Counted from the first letter of the stretch, positions 32,477 to 45,291 are shown. The stretch is 64,000 bases of DNA from Crossaster papposus (GCA_037893245.1 JBAIAA010000013.1:744001-808000); one strand, 5' to 3'. Program-made: numbers and translations. The notes: generated by a model not told the origin, from the sequence alone.

Positions 32477-34182
32477 GTTAAGGAGAAATGACGAAAAAGT
32501 GGACATTCTTTGATTCGAATGGGCGAGGACGCGCAGCGTCCGAGTCCAATTTGAATCAAAGAATGTCCACCTTTTGAGTCGTTTCTCCGACTTAAACTAC
32601 GTCCCTTTTACACCCATTGTCAATATTGAAAAGGAACAACAAGTGTCAATTCTTACTAATGCTTTAAAGTATGAGACGATTTAAGTCCATTGTTCAGTGG
32701 TGCAAGCTACTAAGGAATGTGAAAGCTTTGTCCTGTCTGGTCTCCGTGTTGCGTTACCAAACAATTGAATAAAGGTTGGGTAAAATGAGGGTATTTAAAA
32801 TGCCCAGTACATTCGACATCGAAGTCATTTGATGCCATACATTCTTGCTGGGCGTCGGGTGTGTCTCTGCGTAACTCCGCTAAAATGTCTTCCAGTGATG
32901 ATCCGTACGTAGGAATACGCTGGGAGATATGTTGTGTCACCTCAAGAACTGACTCGCCAATTTATTTTGATGGTGATTCAAACCAGTATTTTGGGACATA
33001 TTCGATGAGGATTTATACTCCAATGAGGATTCATACTAAAGCGGCAGATTCAGAGGTGAAGAAACTTCATACACTCGTGGTTGATTTGGACCCCTTGTAA
33101 CAGATCAGGTAATGATGAAAAATAAGCAAAACAAGGTAACAAGAACTTTTTATTTCCAACATTTGGCTTAGCTCTCAGCAGCTCATGTTGGCTTATTATT
33201 TTTAGCCCTTGGTGTATCTTAGCGTCAGTAGTCTTTATTCCGTGTCGAAAGTATGCCAGCCTTTTGTTAAACCCTGAACGGTTTCATTATCACATGTCAA
33301 ACCAGACTCGGAACAAAACAAATTTCTGTTGGTTTTTCTGCCGTTTTTGCTACACGGGTATACGACGAATGTAAAGCGAGTACATGTACGTGTTGTACGT
33401 ATACCAGCCCTTTTAAAGTTGTGCATATAGTAGTACTTTTTAGGACCTTCGAACGTATAACATAACTATGGCCTATCTCCGTCGAAAATTATTCCCATTT
33501 ACAAGAAATCAATTTCTATTACATGTACATTATTTTTAATTGCAAACCATCGCTTCAACCAAGGTTTATCCTCCCCTTTTTTTTTCTTAGTCGTAATACG
33601 CTCTTGGGCCATGTTCATTTTCGAATGTTTTAGACAAACCTTGATGCAATTTGTTACATGCGGGTTGACGCATCCATTTTATTTGATGCTGTATGTTGCC
33701 CTGTATATGTTTGTTTCTTGTACACAGCCATTTAGTCTCTGAAAAAGATCTTGTTAAGATCGAAATATTACGCCCTCTTAACTTTTTTAATTTTGTTGTT
33801 GTTGATATCCCAGGTTGTGGCAAATCTGTGCAACAAGGCTTTTGGACGAACCACTCCATACGATCGAGCATGGCAGCATCTCGCCTCTACAATAAGGGCT
33901 TCGGTGGCCAGAACCAGTGAGGACCATAGGGGAGCAGTCGGCCGGGCTGTAACCGCATAAGTGCGTCAACACGGCAAAGAGACCTCCAAGACAACTGTTG
34001 AGAGCTCTAGATAACTGTCAACATAGCTCTTACTAAGTTGGAATAAATATAACAATAGCAATTTCTGTGTCCATTGAGTCGTTCTTTTTCTGTTAATTCT
34101 TAAAAGAATGTACAGTTAACTGTACATTCTTTAAAATAATCGACACTTTTCTGAATAGAGTGACGTCACAAGAGTAGTTTAA
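32477..34182 (-). mobile_element. Non-autonomous rolling-circle-like element, copy 4 (inverted, 1,706 bp)
   Basis: Reverse orientation: it begins GTTAAGGAG and ends GTAGTTTAA. It sits in the spacer about 30 bp after a D-type tRNA; flanks TATTCA and CATTTAA rejoin exactly. It differs from copies 1-3 by an insertion of about 97 bp at 33688-33784 and many substitutions, so it belongs to a different subfamily or an older split. Confidence 0.65.
33688..33784. other. Extra insertion of about 97 bp inside element copy 4
   Basis: Absent from copies 1-3. It contains a GATCTT/AAGATC hairpin at 33747-33761 preceded by CTGAAAA and followed by GAAA, a layout reminiscent of a decayed hammerhead core as found in Penelope-like elements. 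Bounds are approximate. The same block is at about 39047-39143. Confidence 0.4.
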
Positions 34183-34255
34183 CATTTAATAAATATTGTA
34201 GAATGTTTTTAGAATGTCTGCTTTCATTTTGTTTGCATTTTCTAAATTTACATGA

Positions 34256-34327
34256 GGCATAGTGGCGCAGTTGAAGCGTGCTGGGCCCATAACCCAGAGG
34301 TCCGAGGATCGAAACCTCGCTCTGCTA
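34256..34327 (+). tRNA. A-type tRNA-iMet-like, unit 36
   Basis: Consensus. B 34480-34552 (3' end CTCTGCA), extra B 34705-34777, C/D hybrid 34881-34952. Confidence 0.75.
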
Positions 34328-34880
34328 ACAAGTTTTTGGTATGACATGAGGTACTCGACTCGGAGTGACAAAGTAGACACTTTCTCGGTCAGTACCCGAG
34401 AGTTTGGTTGACCACAACCTCGGTCTGCTCAGGATAATTATTTCCTTGAAAGTGATTTTATTTTCATTACAAATAGTTACGCAGAGTGGTGCAGTGGGAA
34501 GCGTGATGGGCCCATAACCCAGAGGCCCGAGGACCGAAACCTCGCTCTGCAAACAAGTTTTTGGTATGACATGAGGTACTCGACTCGGAGTGACAAAGTA
34601 GACACTTTCTTGGTCAGTACCCGAGAGTTTGGTTGACCACAACCTCGGTCTGCTCAGGATAATTATTTCCTTGAAAGTGATTTCATTTTCATTACAAATA
34701 GTTACGCAGAGTGGTGCAGTGGGAAGCGTGATGGGCCCATTACCCAGAGGCCCGAGGACCGAAACCTCGCTCTGCTAAAAGGTATTTTTGCTTCACTGTT
34801 ATTCAAATTTAATAATTATTTTAGAATGTTTTTAGAATGTCTGCTTTTATTTTGTTTGTTGTTTTTCTAAATTTACATGA

Positions 34881-34952
34881 GGCATGGTGGCGCAGTGGAA
34901 GCTTGCTGGGCCTATAACCCAGAGTGCCGAGGATCAAAACCTCGCTTTGCTA
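34881..34952 (+). pseudogene. C/D hybrid tRNA-like copy
   Basis: Same junction as at 28944. The same structure recurs at 40240 and 42065 within the duplicated block. Confidence 0.8.
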
Positions 34953-35054
34953 ACTAGGTATTTTTGCTTCACTGCTATTCACATTTAATAAATATTGTAG
35001 AATGTTTTTAGAATGTCTGCTTTCATTTTGTTTGCCTTTTCTAAATTTACATGA

Positions 35055-35126
35055 GGCATAGTGGCGCAGTTGAAGCGTGCTGGGCCCATAACCCAGAGGT
35101 CCGAGGATCGAAACCTCGCTCTGCTA
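35055..35126 (+). tRNA. A-type tRNA-iMet-like, unit 37
   Basis: Consensus. B 35279-35351, extra B 35504-35576, C 35680-35751, D 35907-35978. Confidence 0.75.
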
Positions 35127-36080
35127 ACAAGTTTTTGGTATGACATGAGGTACTCGACTCGGAGTGACAAAGTAGACACTTTCTTGGTCAGTACCCGAGA
35201 GTTTGGTTGACCACAACCTCGGTCTGCTCAGGATAATTATTTCCTTGAAAGTGATTTTATTTTCATTACAAATAATTACGCAGAGTGGTGCAGTGGGAAG
35301 CGTGATGGGCCCATAACCCAGAGGCCCGAGGACCGAAACCTCGCTCTGCTAACAAGTTTTTGGTATGACATGAGGTACTCGACTCGGAGTGACAAAGTAG
35401 ACACTTTCTTGGTCAGTACCCGAGAGTTTGGTTGACCACAACCTCAGTCTGCTCAGGATAATTATTTCCTTGAAAGTGATTTCATTTTCATTACAAATAG
35501 TTATGCAGAGTGGTGCAGTGGGAAGCGTGATGGGCCCATTACCCAGAGGCCCGAGGACCGAAACCTCGCTCTGCTAAAAGGTATTTTTGCTTCACTGTTA
35601 TTCAAATTTAATAATTATTTTAGAATTTTTTTAGAATGTCTGCTTTTATTTTGTTTGTTGTTTTTCTAAATTTACATGAGGCATGGTGGCGCAGTGGAAG
35701 CTTGCTGGGCCTATAACCCAGAGTGCCGAGGATCAAAACCTCGTTCTGCTGCTAATACGTTTTTGGTATGACTTGAAGTACTCGACTCAGAGTGACAAAG
35801 TAGACCCTTTCTTGGTCAGTAACCGAGAGTTCGGATGATCACAACCTCGGTCTGCTCAGGATAATGTTGTATTTGATAGGGATTTCATTTTCATTAAAAA
35901 TAGTTACGCAGAGTAGTGCAGCGGGAGCGTGATGGGCCCATAGCCCAGAGGTCCGAGGACCAAAACCTCGCTTTGCTAACTAGGTATTTTTGCTTCACTG
36001 CTATTCACATTTAATAAATATTGTAGAATGTTTTTAGAATGTCTGCTTTCATTTTGTTTGCATTTTCTAAATTTACATGA

Positions 36081-36152
36081 GGCATAGTGGCGCAGTTGAA
36101 GCGTGCTGGGCCCATAACCCAGAGGTCCGAGGATCGAAACCTCGCTCTGCTA
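36081..36152 (+). tRNA. A-type tRNA-iMet-like, unit 38
   Basis: Consensus; duplicate of unit 34. B 36305-36377, C 36482-36553, D 36709-36780. Confidence 0.75.
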
Positions 36153-36882
36153 ACAAGTTTTTGGTATGACATGAGGTACTCGACTCGGAGTGACAAAGTA
36201 GACACTTTCTTGGTCAGTACCCGAGAGTTTGGTTGACCACAACCTCGGTCTGCTCAGGATAATTATTTCCTTTAAAGTGATTTCATTTTCATTACAAATA
36301 GTTACGCAGAGTGGTGCAGTGGGAAGCGTGATGGGCCCATAACCCAGAGGCCCGAGGACCGAAACCTCGCTCTGCTAAAGAGGTATTTTTGCTTCACTGT
36401 TATTCAAATTTAATAGTTATTTTAGAATGTTTTTAGAATGTCTGCTTTTATTTTGTTTGTTGTTTTTCTAAATTTACATGAGGCATGGTGGCGCAGTGGA
36501 AGCTTGCTGGGCCTATAACCCAGAGTGCCGAGGATCAAAACTTCGTTCTGCTGCTAATAAGTTTTTGGTATGACTTGAAGTACTCGACTCAGAGTGACAA
36601 AGTAGACCCTTTCTTGGTCAGTAACCGAGAGTTCGGATGATCACAACCTCGGTCTGCTCAGGATAATTTTGTATTTGATAGGGATTTCATTTTCATTAAA
36701 AATAGTTACGCAGAGTAGTGCAGCGGGAGCGTGAGGGGCCCATAGCCCAGAGGTCCGAGGACCAAAACTTCGCTTTGCTAACTAGGTATTTTTGCTTCAC
36801 TGCTATTGACATTTAATAAATATTATAGAATGTTTTTAGAATGTCTGCTTTCATTTTGTTTGCATTTTCTAAATTTACATGA

Positions 36883-36954
36883 GGCATAGTGGCGCAGTTG
36901 AAGCGTGCTGGGCCCATAACCCAGAGGTCCGAGGATCGAAACCTCGCTCTGCTA
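36883..36954 (+). tRNA. A-type tRNA-iMet-like, unit 39
   Basis: Consensus; duplicate of unit 35. B 37107-37179, extra B 37332-37404, C 37508-37579, D 37735-37806. Confidence 0.75.
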
Positions 36955-37835
36955 ACAAGTTTTTGGTATGACATGAGGTACTCGACTCGGAGTGACAAAG
37001 TAGACACTTTCTTGGTCAGTACCCGAGAGTTTGGTTGACCACAACCTCGGTCTGCTCAGGATAATTATTTCCTTGAAAGTGATTTTATTTTCATTACAAA
37101 TAATTACGCAGAGTGGTGCAGTGGGAAGCGTGATGGGCCCATAACCCAGAGGCCCGAGGACCGAAACCTCGCTCTGCTAACAAGTTTTTGGTATGACATG
37201 AGGTACTCGACTCGGAGTGACAAAGTAGACACTTTCTTGGTCAGTACCCGAGAGTTTGGTTGACCACAACCTCAGTCTGCTCAGGATAATTATTTCCTTG
37301 AAAGTGATTTCATTTTCATTACAAATAGTTATGCAGAGTGGTGCAGTGGGAAGCGTGATGGGCCCATTACCCAGAGGCCCGAGGACCGAAACCTCGCTCT
37401 GCTAAAAGGTATTTTTGCTTCACTGTTATTCAAATTTAATAATTATTTTAGAATGTTTTTAGAATGTCTGCTTTTATTTTGTTTGTTGTTTTTCTAAATT
37501 TACATGAGGCATGGTGGCGCAGTGGAAGCTTGCTGGGCCTATAACCCAGAGTGCCGAGGATCAAAACCTCGTTCTGCTGCTAATACGTTTTTGGTATGAC
37601 TTGAAGTACTCGACTCAGAGTGACAAAGTAGACCCTTTCTTGGTCAGTAACCGAGAGTTCGGATGATCACAACCTCGGTCTGCTCAGGATAATGTTGTAT
37701 TTGATAGGGATTTCATTTTCATTAAAAATAGTTACGCAGAGTAGTGCAGCGGGAGCGTGATGGGCCCATAGCCCAGAGGTCCGAGGACCAAAACCTCGCT
37801 TTGCTAACTAGGTATTTTTGCTTCACTGCTATTCA

Positions 37836-39541
37836 GTTAAGGAGAAATGACGAAAAAGTGGACATTCTTTGATTCGAATGGGCGAGGACGCGCAGCGTCC
37901 GAGTCCAATTTGAATCAAAGAATGTCCACCTTTTGAGTCGTTTCTCCGACTTAAACTACGTCCCTTTTACACCCATTGTCAATATTGAAAAGGAACAACA
38001 AGTGTCAATTCTTACTAATGCTTTAAAGTATGAGACGATTTAAGTCCATTGTTCAGTGGTGCAAGCTACTAAGGAATGTGAAAGCTTTGTCCTGTCTGGT
38101 CTCCGTGTTGCGTTACCAAACAATTGAATAAAGGTTGGGTAAAATGAGGGTATTTAAAATGCCCAGTACATTCGACATCGAAGTCATTTGATGCCATACA
38201 TTCTTGCTGGGCGTCGGGTGTGTCTCTGCGTAACTCCGCTAAAATGTCTTCCAGTGATGATCCGTACGTAGGAATACGCTGGGAGATATGTTGTGTCACC
38301 TCAAGAACTGACTCGCCAATTTATTTTGATGGTGATTCAAACCAGTATTTTGGGACATATTCGATAAGGATTTATACTCCAATGAGGATTCATACTAAAG
38401 CGGCAGATTCAGAGGTGAAGAAACTTCATACACTCGTGGTTGATTTGGACCCCTTGTAACAGATCAGGTAATGATGAAAAATAAGCAAAACAAGGTAACA
38501 AGAACTTTTTATTTCCAACATTTGGCTTAGCTCTCAGCAGCTCATGTTGGCTTATTATTTTTAGCCCTTGGTGTATCTTAGCGTCAGTAGTCTTTATTCC
38601 GTGTCGAAAGTATGCCAGCCTTTTGTTAAACCCTGAACGGTTTCATTATCACATGTCAAACCAGACTCGGAACAAAACAAATTTCTGTTGGTTTTTCTGC
38701 CGTTTTTGCTACACGGGTATACGACGAATGTAAAGCGAGTACATGTACGTGTTGTACGTATACCAGCCCTTTTAAAGTTGTGCATATAGTAGTACTTTTT
38801 AGGACCTTCGAACGTATAACATAACTATGGCCTATCTCCGTCGAAAATTATTCCCATTTACAAGAAATCAATTTCTATTACATGTACATTATTTTTAATT
38901 GCAAACCATCGCTTCAACCAAGGTTTATCCTCCCCTTTTTTTTTCTTAGTCGTAATACGCTCTTGGGCCATGTTCATTTTCGAATGTTTTAGACAAACCT
39001 TGATGCAATTTGTTACATGCGGGTTGACGCATCCATTTTATTTGATGCTGTATGTTGCCCTGTATATGTTTGTTTCTTGTACACAGCCATTTAGTCTCTG
39101 AAAAAGATCTTGTTAAGATCGAAATATTACGCCCTCTTAACTTTTTTAATTTTGTTGTTGTTGATATCCCAGGTTGTGGCAAATCTGTGCAACAAGGCTT
39201 TTGGACGAACCACTCCATACGATCGAGCATGGCAGCATCTCGCCTCTACAATAAGGGCTTCGGTGGCCAGAACCAGTGAGGACCATAGGGGAGCAGTCGG
39301 CCGGGCTGTAACCGCATAAGTGCGTCAACACGGCAAAGAGACCTCCAAGACAACTGTTGAGAGCTCTAGATAACTGTCAACATAGCTCTTACTAAGTTGG
39401 AATAAATATAACAATAGCAATTTCTGTGTCCATTGAGTCGTTCTTTTTCTGTTAATTCTTAAAAGAATGTACAGTTAACTGTACATTCTTTAAAATAATC
39501 GACACTTTTCTGAATAGAGTGACGTCACAAGAGTAGTTTAA
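37836..39541 (-). mobile_element. Non-autonomous rolling-circle-like element, copy 5 (inverted, 1,706 bp)
   Basis: A copy of element 4 lying exactly 5,359 bp downstream, in the same satellite site. I noticed one substitution between them (33008 against 38367). It is explained by duplication of the host block, not by a second transposition. Confidence 0.75.
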
Positions 39542-39614
39542 CATTTAATAAATATTGTAGAATGTTTTTAGAATGTCTGCTTTCATTTTGTTTGCATTTT
39601 CTAAATTTACATGA

Positions 39615-39686
39615 GGCATAGTGGCGCAGTTGAAGCGTGCTGGGCCCATAACCCAGAGGTCCGAGGATCGAAACCTCGCTCTGCTA
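39615..39686 (+). tRNA. A-type tRNA-iMet-like, unit 40
   Basis: Consensus; duplicate of unit 36. B 39839-39911 (CTCTGCA end), extra B 40064-40136, C/D hybrid 40240-40311. Confidence 0.75.
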
Positions 39687-40239
39687 ACAAGTTTTTGGTA
39701 TGACATGAGGTACTCGACTCGGAGTGACAAAGTAGACACTTTCTCGGTCAGTACCCGAGAGTTTGGTTGACCACAACCTCGGTCTGCTCAGGATAATTAT
39801 TTCCTTGAAAGTGATTTTATTTTCATTACAAATAGTTACGCAGAGTGGTGCAGTGGGAAGCGTGATGGGCCCATAACCCAGAGGCCCGAGGGCCGAAACC
39901 TCGCTCTGCAAACAAGTTTTTGGTATGACATGAGGTACTCGACTCGGAGTGACAAAGTAGACACTTTCTTGGTCAGTACCCGAGAGTTTGGTTGACCACA
40001 ACCTCGGTCTGCTCAGGATAATTATTTCCTTGAAAGTGATTTCATTTTCATTACAAATAGTTACGCAGAGTGGTGCAGTGGGAAGCGTGATGGGCCCATT
40101 ACCCAGAGGCCCGAGGACCGAAACCTCGCTCTGCTAAAAGGTATTTTTGCTTCACTGTTATTCAAATTTAATAATTATTTTAGAATGTTTTTAGAATGTC
40201 TGCTTTTATTTTGTTTGTTGTTTTTCTAAATTTACATGA

Positions 40240-40311
40240 GGCATGGTGGCGCAGTGGAAGCTTGCTGGGCCTATAACCCAGAGTGCCGAGGATCAAAACC
40301 TCGCTTTGCTA
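40240..40311 (+). pseudogene. C/D hybrid tRNA-like copy
   Basis: Counterpart of 34881, 5,359 bp downstream. Confidence 0.8.
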
Positions 40312-40413
40312 ACTAGGTATTTTTGCTTCACTGCTATTCACATTTAATAAATATTGTAGAATGTTTTTAGAATGTCTGCTTTCATTTTGTTTGCATTTTC
40401 TAAATTTACATGA

Positions 40414-40485
40414 GGCATAGTGGCGCAGTTGAAGCGTGCTGGGCCCATAACCCAGAGGTCCGAGGATCGAAACCTCGCTCTGCTA
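40414..40485 (+). tRNA. A-type tRNA-iMet-like, unit 41
   Basis: Consensus; duplicate of unit 37. B 40638-40710, extra B 40863-40935, C 41039-41110, D 41266-41337. Confidence 0.75.
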
Positions 40486-41439
40486 ACAAGTTTTTGGTAT
40501 GACATAAGGTACTCGACTCGGAGTGACAAAGTAGACACTTTCTTGGTCAGTACCCGAGAGTTTGGTTGACCACAACCTCGGTCTGCTCAGGATAATTATT
40601 TCCTTGAAAGTGATTTTATTTTCATTACAAATAATTACGCAGAGTGGTGCAGTGGGAAGCGTGATGGGCCCATAACCCAGAGGCCCGAGGACCGAAACCT
40701 CGCTCTGCTAACAAGTTTTTGGTATGACATGAGGTACTCGACTCGGAGTGACAAAGTAGACACTTTCTTGGTCAGTACCCGAGAGTTTGGTTGACCACAA
40801 CCTCAGTCTGCTCAGGATAATTATTTCCTTGAAAGTGATTTCATTTTCATTACAAATAGTTATGCAGAGTGGTGCAGTGGGAAGCGTGATGGGCCCATTA
40901 CCCAGAGGCCCGAGGACCGAAACCTCGCTCTGCTAAAAGGTATTTTTGCTTCACTGTTATTCAAATTTAATAATTATTTTAGAATTTTTTTAGAATGTCT
41001 GCTTTTATTTTGTTTGTTGTTTTTCTAAATTTACATGAGGCATGGTGGCGCAGTGGAAGCTTGCTGGGCCTATAACCCAGAGTGCCGAGGATCAAAACCT
41101 CGTTCTGCTGCTAATACGTTTTTGGTATGACTTGAAGTACTCGACTCAGAGTGACAAAGTAGACCCTTTCTTGGTCAGTAACCGAGAGTTCGGATGATCA
41201 CAACCTCGGTCTGCTCAGGATAATGTTGTATTTGATAGGGATTTCATTTTCATTAAAAATAGTTACGCAGAGTAGTGCAGCGGGAGCGTGATGGGCCCAT
41301 AGCCCAGAGGTCCGAGGACCAAAACCTCGCTTTGCTAACTAGGTATTTTTGCTTCACTGCTATTCACATTTAATAAATATTGTAGAATGTTTTTAGAATG
41401 TCTGCTTTCATTTTGTTTGCATTTTCTAAATTTACATGA

Positions 41440-41511
41440 GGCATAGTGGCGCAGTTGAAGCGTGCTGGGCCCATAACCCAGAGGTCCGAGGATCGAAACC
41501 TCGCTCTGCTA
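41440..41511 (+). tRNA. A-type tRNA-iMet-like, unit 42
   Basis: Consensus; downstream pattern matches units 36 and 40. B 41664-41736 (CTCTGCA end), extra B 41889-41961, C/D hybrid 42065-42136. Confidence 0.75.
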
Positions 41512-42064
41512 ACAAGTTTTTGGTATGACATGAGGTACTCGACTCGGAGTGACAAAGTAGACACTTTCTCGGTCAGTACCCGAGAGTTTGGTTGACCACA
41601 ACCTCGGTCTGCTCAGGATAATTATTTCCTTGAAAGTGATTTTATTTTCATTACAAATAGTTACGCAGAGTGGTGCAGTGGGAAGCGTGATGGGCCCATA
41701 ACCCAGAGGCCCGAGGACCGAAACCTCGCTCTGCAAACAAGTTTTTGGTATGACATGAGGTACTCGACTCGGAGTGACAAAGTAGACACTTTCTTGGTCA
41801 GTACCCGAGAGTTTGGTTGACCACAACCTCGGTCTGCTCAGGATAATTATTTCCTTGAAAGTGATTTCATTTTCATTACAAATAGTTACGCAGAGTGGTG
41901 CAGTGGGAAGCGTGATGGGCCCATTACCCAGAGGCCCGAGGACCGAAACCTCGCTCTGCTAAAAGGTATTTTTGCTTCACTGTTATTCAAATTTAATAAT
42001 TATTTTAGAATGTTTTTAGAATGTCTGCTTTTATTTTGTTTGTTGTTTTTCTAAATTTACATGA

Positions 42065-42136
42065 GGCATGGTGGCGCAGTGGAAGCTTGCTGGGCCTATA
42101 ACCCAGAGTGCCGAGGATCAAAACCTCGCTTTGCTA
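42065..42136 (+). pseudogene. C/D hybrid tRNA-like copy
   Basis: Follows an extra-B block as at 34881 and 40240, so it is the same haplotype repeated a third time. Confidence 0.8.
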
Positions 42137-42238
42137 ACTAGGTATTTTTGCTTCACTGCTATTCACATTTAATAAATATTGTAGAATGTTTTTAGAATGT
42201 CTGCTTTCATTTTGTTTGCATTTTCTAAATTTACATGA

Positions 42239-42310
42239 GGCATAGTGGCGCAGTTGAAGCGTGCTGGGCCCATAACCCAGAGGTCCGAGGATCGAAACCT
42301 CGCTCTGCTA
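42239..42310 (+). tRNA. A-type tRNA-iMet-like, unit 43
   Basis: Consensus. B 42463-42535, C 42640-42711 (terminator lost), D 42867-42938. Confidence 0.75.
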
Positions 42311-43040
42311 ACAAGTTTTTGGTATGACATGAGGTACTCGACTCGGAGTGACAAAGTGGACACATTCTTGGTCAGTACCCGAGAGTTTGGTTGACTACAA
42401 CCTCGGTCTGCTCAGGATAATTATTTCCTTGAAAGTGATTTCATTTTCATTACAAATAGTTACGCAGAGTGGTGCAGTGGGAAGCGTGATGGGCCCATAA
42501 CCCAGAGGCCCGAGGACCGAAACCTCGCTCTGCTAAAGAGGTATTTTTGCTTCACTGTTATTCAAATTTAATAATTATTTTAGAATGTTTTTAGAATGTC
42601 TGCTTTTATTTTGTTTGTTGTTTTTCTAAATTTACATGAGGCATGGTGGCGCAGTGGAAGCTTGCTGGGCCTATAACCCAGAGTGCCGAGAATCAAAACC
42701 TCGTTCTGCTGCTAATAAGTTGTTGGTATGACTTGAAGTACTCGACTCAGAGTGACAAAGTAGACCCTTTCTTGGTCAGTAACCGAGAGTTCGGATGATC
42801 ACAACCTCGATCTGCTCAGGATAATTTTGTATTTGATAGGGATTTCATTTTCATTAAAAATAGTTACGCAGAGTAGTGCAGCGGGAGCGTGATGGGCCCA
42901 TAGCCCAGAGGTCCGAGGACCAAAACCTCGCTTTGCTAACTAGGTATTTTTGCTTCACTGCTATTCACATGTAATAAATATTGTAGAATGTTTTTAGAAT
43001 GTCTGCTTTCATTTTGTTTGCATTTTCTAAATTTACATGA

Positions 43041-43112
43041 GGCATAGTGGCGCAGTTGAAGCGTGCTGGGCCCATAACCCAGAGGTCCGAGGATCGAAAC
43101 CTCGCTCTGCTA
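43041..43112 (+). tRNA. A-type tRNA-iMet-like, unit 44
   Basis: Consensus. B 43265-43337, C 43442-43513, D 43669-43740. Confidence 0.75.
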
Positions 43113-43842
43113 ACAAGTTTTTGGTATGACATGAGGTACTCGACTCGGAGTGACAAAGTAGACACTTTCTTGGTCAGTACCCGAGAGTTTGGTTGACCAC
43201 AACCTCGGTCTGCTCAGGATAATTATTTCCTTGAAAGTGATTTCATTTTCATTACATATAGTTACGCAGAGTGGTGCAGTGGGAAGCGTGATGGGCCCAT
43301 AACCCAGAGGCCCGAGGACCGAAACCTCGCTCTGCTAAAGAGGTATTTTTGCTTCACTGTTATTCAAATTTAATAATTATTTTAGAATGTTTTTAGAATG
43401 TCTGCTTTTATTTTGTTTGTTGTTTTTCTAAATTTACATGAGGCATGGTGGCGCAGTGGAAGCTTGCTGGGCCTATAACCCAGAGTGCCGAGGATCAAAA
43501 CCTCGTTCTGCTGCTAATAAGTTTTTGGTATGACTTGAAGTACTCGACTCAGAGTGACAAAGTAGACCCTTTCTTGGTCAGTAACCGAGAGTTCGGATGA
43601 TCACAACCTCGGTCTGCTCAGGATAATTTTGTATTTGATAGGGATTTCATTTTCATTAAAAATAGTTACGCAGAGTAGTGCAGCGGGAGCGTGATGGGCC
43701 CATAGCCCAGATGTCCGAGGACCAAAACCTCGCTTTGCTAACTAGGTATTTTTGCTTCACTGCTATTCACATTTAATAAATATTGTAGAATGTTTTTAGA
43801 ATGTCTGCTTTCATTTTGTTTGCATTTTCTAAATTTACATGA

Positions 43843-43914
43843 GGCATAGTGGCGCAGTTGAAGCGTGCTGGGCCCATAACCCAGAGGTCCGAGGATCGAA
43901 ACCTCGCTCTGCTA
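43843..43914 (+). tRNA. A-type tRNA-iMet-like, unit 45
   Basis: Consensus. B 44067-44139, C 44244-44315, D 44471-44542. Confidence 0.75.
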
Positions 43915-44644
43915 ACAAGTTTTTGGTATGACATGAGGTACTCGACTCGGAGTGACAAAGTAGACACTTTCTTGGTCAGTACCCGAGAGTTTGGTTGACC
44001 ACAACCTCGGTCTGCTCAGGATAATTATTTCCTTGAAAGTGATTTCATTTTCATTACAAATAGTTACGCAGAGTGGTGCAGTGGGAAGCGTGATGGGCCC
44101 ATAACCCAGAGGCCCGAGGACCGAAACCTCGCTCTGCTAAAGAGGTATTTTTGCTTCACTGTTATTCAAATTTAATAATTATTTTAGAATGTTTTTAGAA
44201 TGTCTGCTTTTATTTTGTTTGTTGTTTTTCTAAATTTACATGAGGCATGGTGGCGCAGTGGAAGCTTGCTGGGCCTATAACCCAGAGTGCCGAGGATCAA
44301 AACCTCGTTCTGCTGCTAATAAGTTTTTGGTATGACTTGAAGTACTCGACTCAGAGTGACAAAGTAGACCCTTTCTTGGTCAGTAACCGAGAGTTCGGAT
44401 GATCACAACCTCGGTCTGCTCAGGATAATTTTGTATTTGATAGGGATTTCATTTTCATTAAAAATAGTTACGCAGAGTAGTGCAGCGGGGGCGTGATGGG
44501 CCCATAGCCCAGAGGTCCGAGGACCAAAACCTCGCTTTGCTAACTAGGTATTTTTGCTTCACTGCTATTCACATTTAATAAATATTGTAGAATGTTTTTA
44601 GAATGTCTGCTTTCATTTTGTTTGCATTTTCTAAATTTACATGA

Positions 44645-44716
44645 GGCATAGTGGCGCAGTTGAAGCGTGCTGGGCCCATAACCCAGAGGTCCGAGGATCG
44701 AAACCTCGCTCTGCTA
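44645..44716 (+). tRNA. A-type tRNA-iMet-like, unit 46
   Basis: Consensus. B 44869-44941, then C/D hybrid 45046-45117. Confidence 0.75.
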
Positions 44717-45045
44717 ACAAGTTTTTGGTATGACATGAGGTACTCGACTCGGAGTGACAAAGTAGACACTTTCTTGGTCAGTACCCGAGAGTTTGGTTGA
44801 CCACAACCTCGGTCTGCTCAGGATAATTATTTCCTTGAAAGTGATTTCATTTTCATTACAAATAGTTACGCAGAGTGGTGCAGTGGGAAGCGTGATGGGC
44901 CCATAACCCAGAGGCCCGAGGACCGAAACCTCGCTCTGCTAAAGAGGTATTTTTGCTTCACTGTTATTCAAATTTAATAATTATTTTAGAATGTTTTTAG
45001 AATGTCTGCTTTTATTTTGTTTGTTGTTTTTTTAAATTTACATGA

Positions 45046-45117
45046 GGCATGGTGGCGCAGTGGAAGGTTGCTGGGCCTATAACCCAGAGTGCCGAGGATC
45101 AAAACCTCGCTTTGCTA
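45046..45117 (+). pseudogene. C/D hybrid tRNA-like copy
   Basis: Hybrid with no extra-B block before it; carries the GGTT change after the D loop. Confidence 0.8.
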
Positions 45118-45219
45118 ACTAGGTATTTTTGCTTCACTGCTATTCACATTTAATAAATATTGTAGAATGTTTTTAGAATGTCTGCTTTCATTTTGTTTGC
45201 ATTTTCTAAATTAACATGA

Positions 45220-45291
45220 GGCATAGTGGCGCAGTTGAAGCGTGCTGGGCCCATAACCCAGAGGTCCGAGGATCGAAACCTCGCTCTGCTA
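45220..45291 (+). tRNA. A-type tRNA-iMet-like, unit 47
   Basis: Consensus. B 45444-45516, then C/D hybrid 45621-45692. Confidence 0.75.

Larger units (their letters stand above)
34183..37835 (+). repeat. tRNA-iMet satellite array, segment 3 (units 36-39)
   Basis: This lies between the two inverted element copies and belongs to the 5,359-bp duplicated block. Units 36, 37 and 39 each carry an extra relic-1-plus-B block; unit 36 also ends in a C/D hybrid. Confidence 0.97.
30620..41370 (+). repeat. 5,359-bp tandem segmental duplication, two copies
   Basis: Everything from about 30.6 to 36.0 kb recurs at about 36.0 to 41.4 kb: units 34-37 as units 38-41, together with the inverted element and its insertion. 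I saw only a handful of substitutions (for example 31844, 34532, 35036 and 35145 against their counterparts). The outer limits are blurred because the flanks are also satellite. Confidence 0.85.

Noticed and set aside
34325-34642. 105-codon minus-strand frames at 34325, 39684, 41509, 54034 and 62270
   Set aside because: They arise only where an extra relic-plus-B block keeps two antisense repeats in frame; no domain and no independent support.
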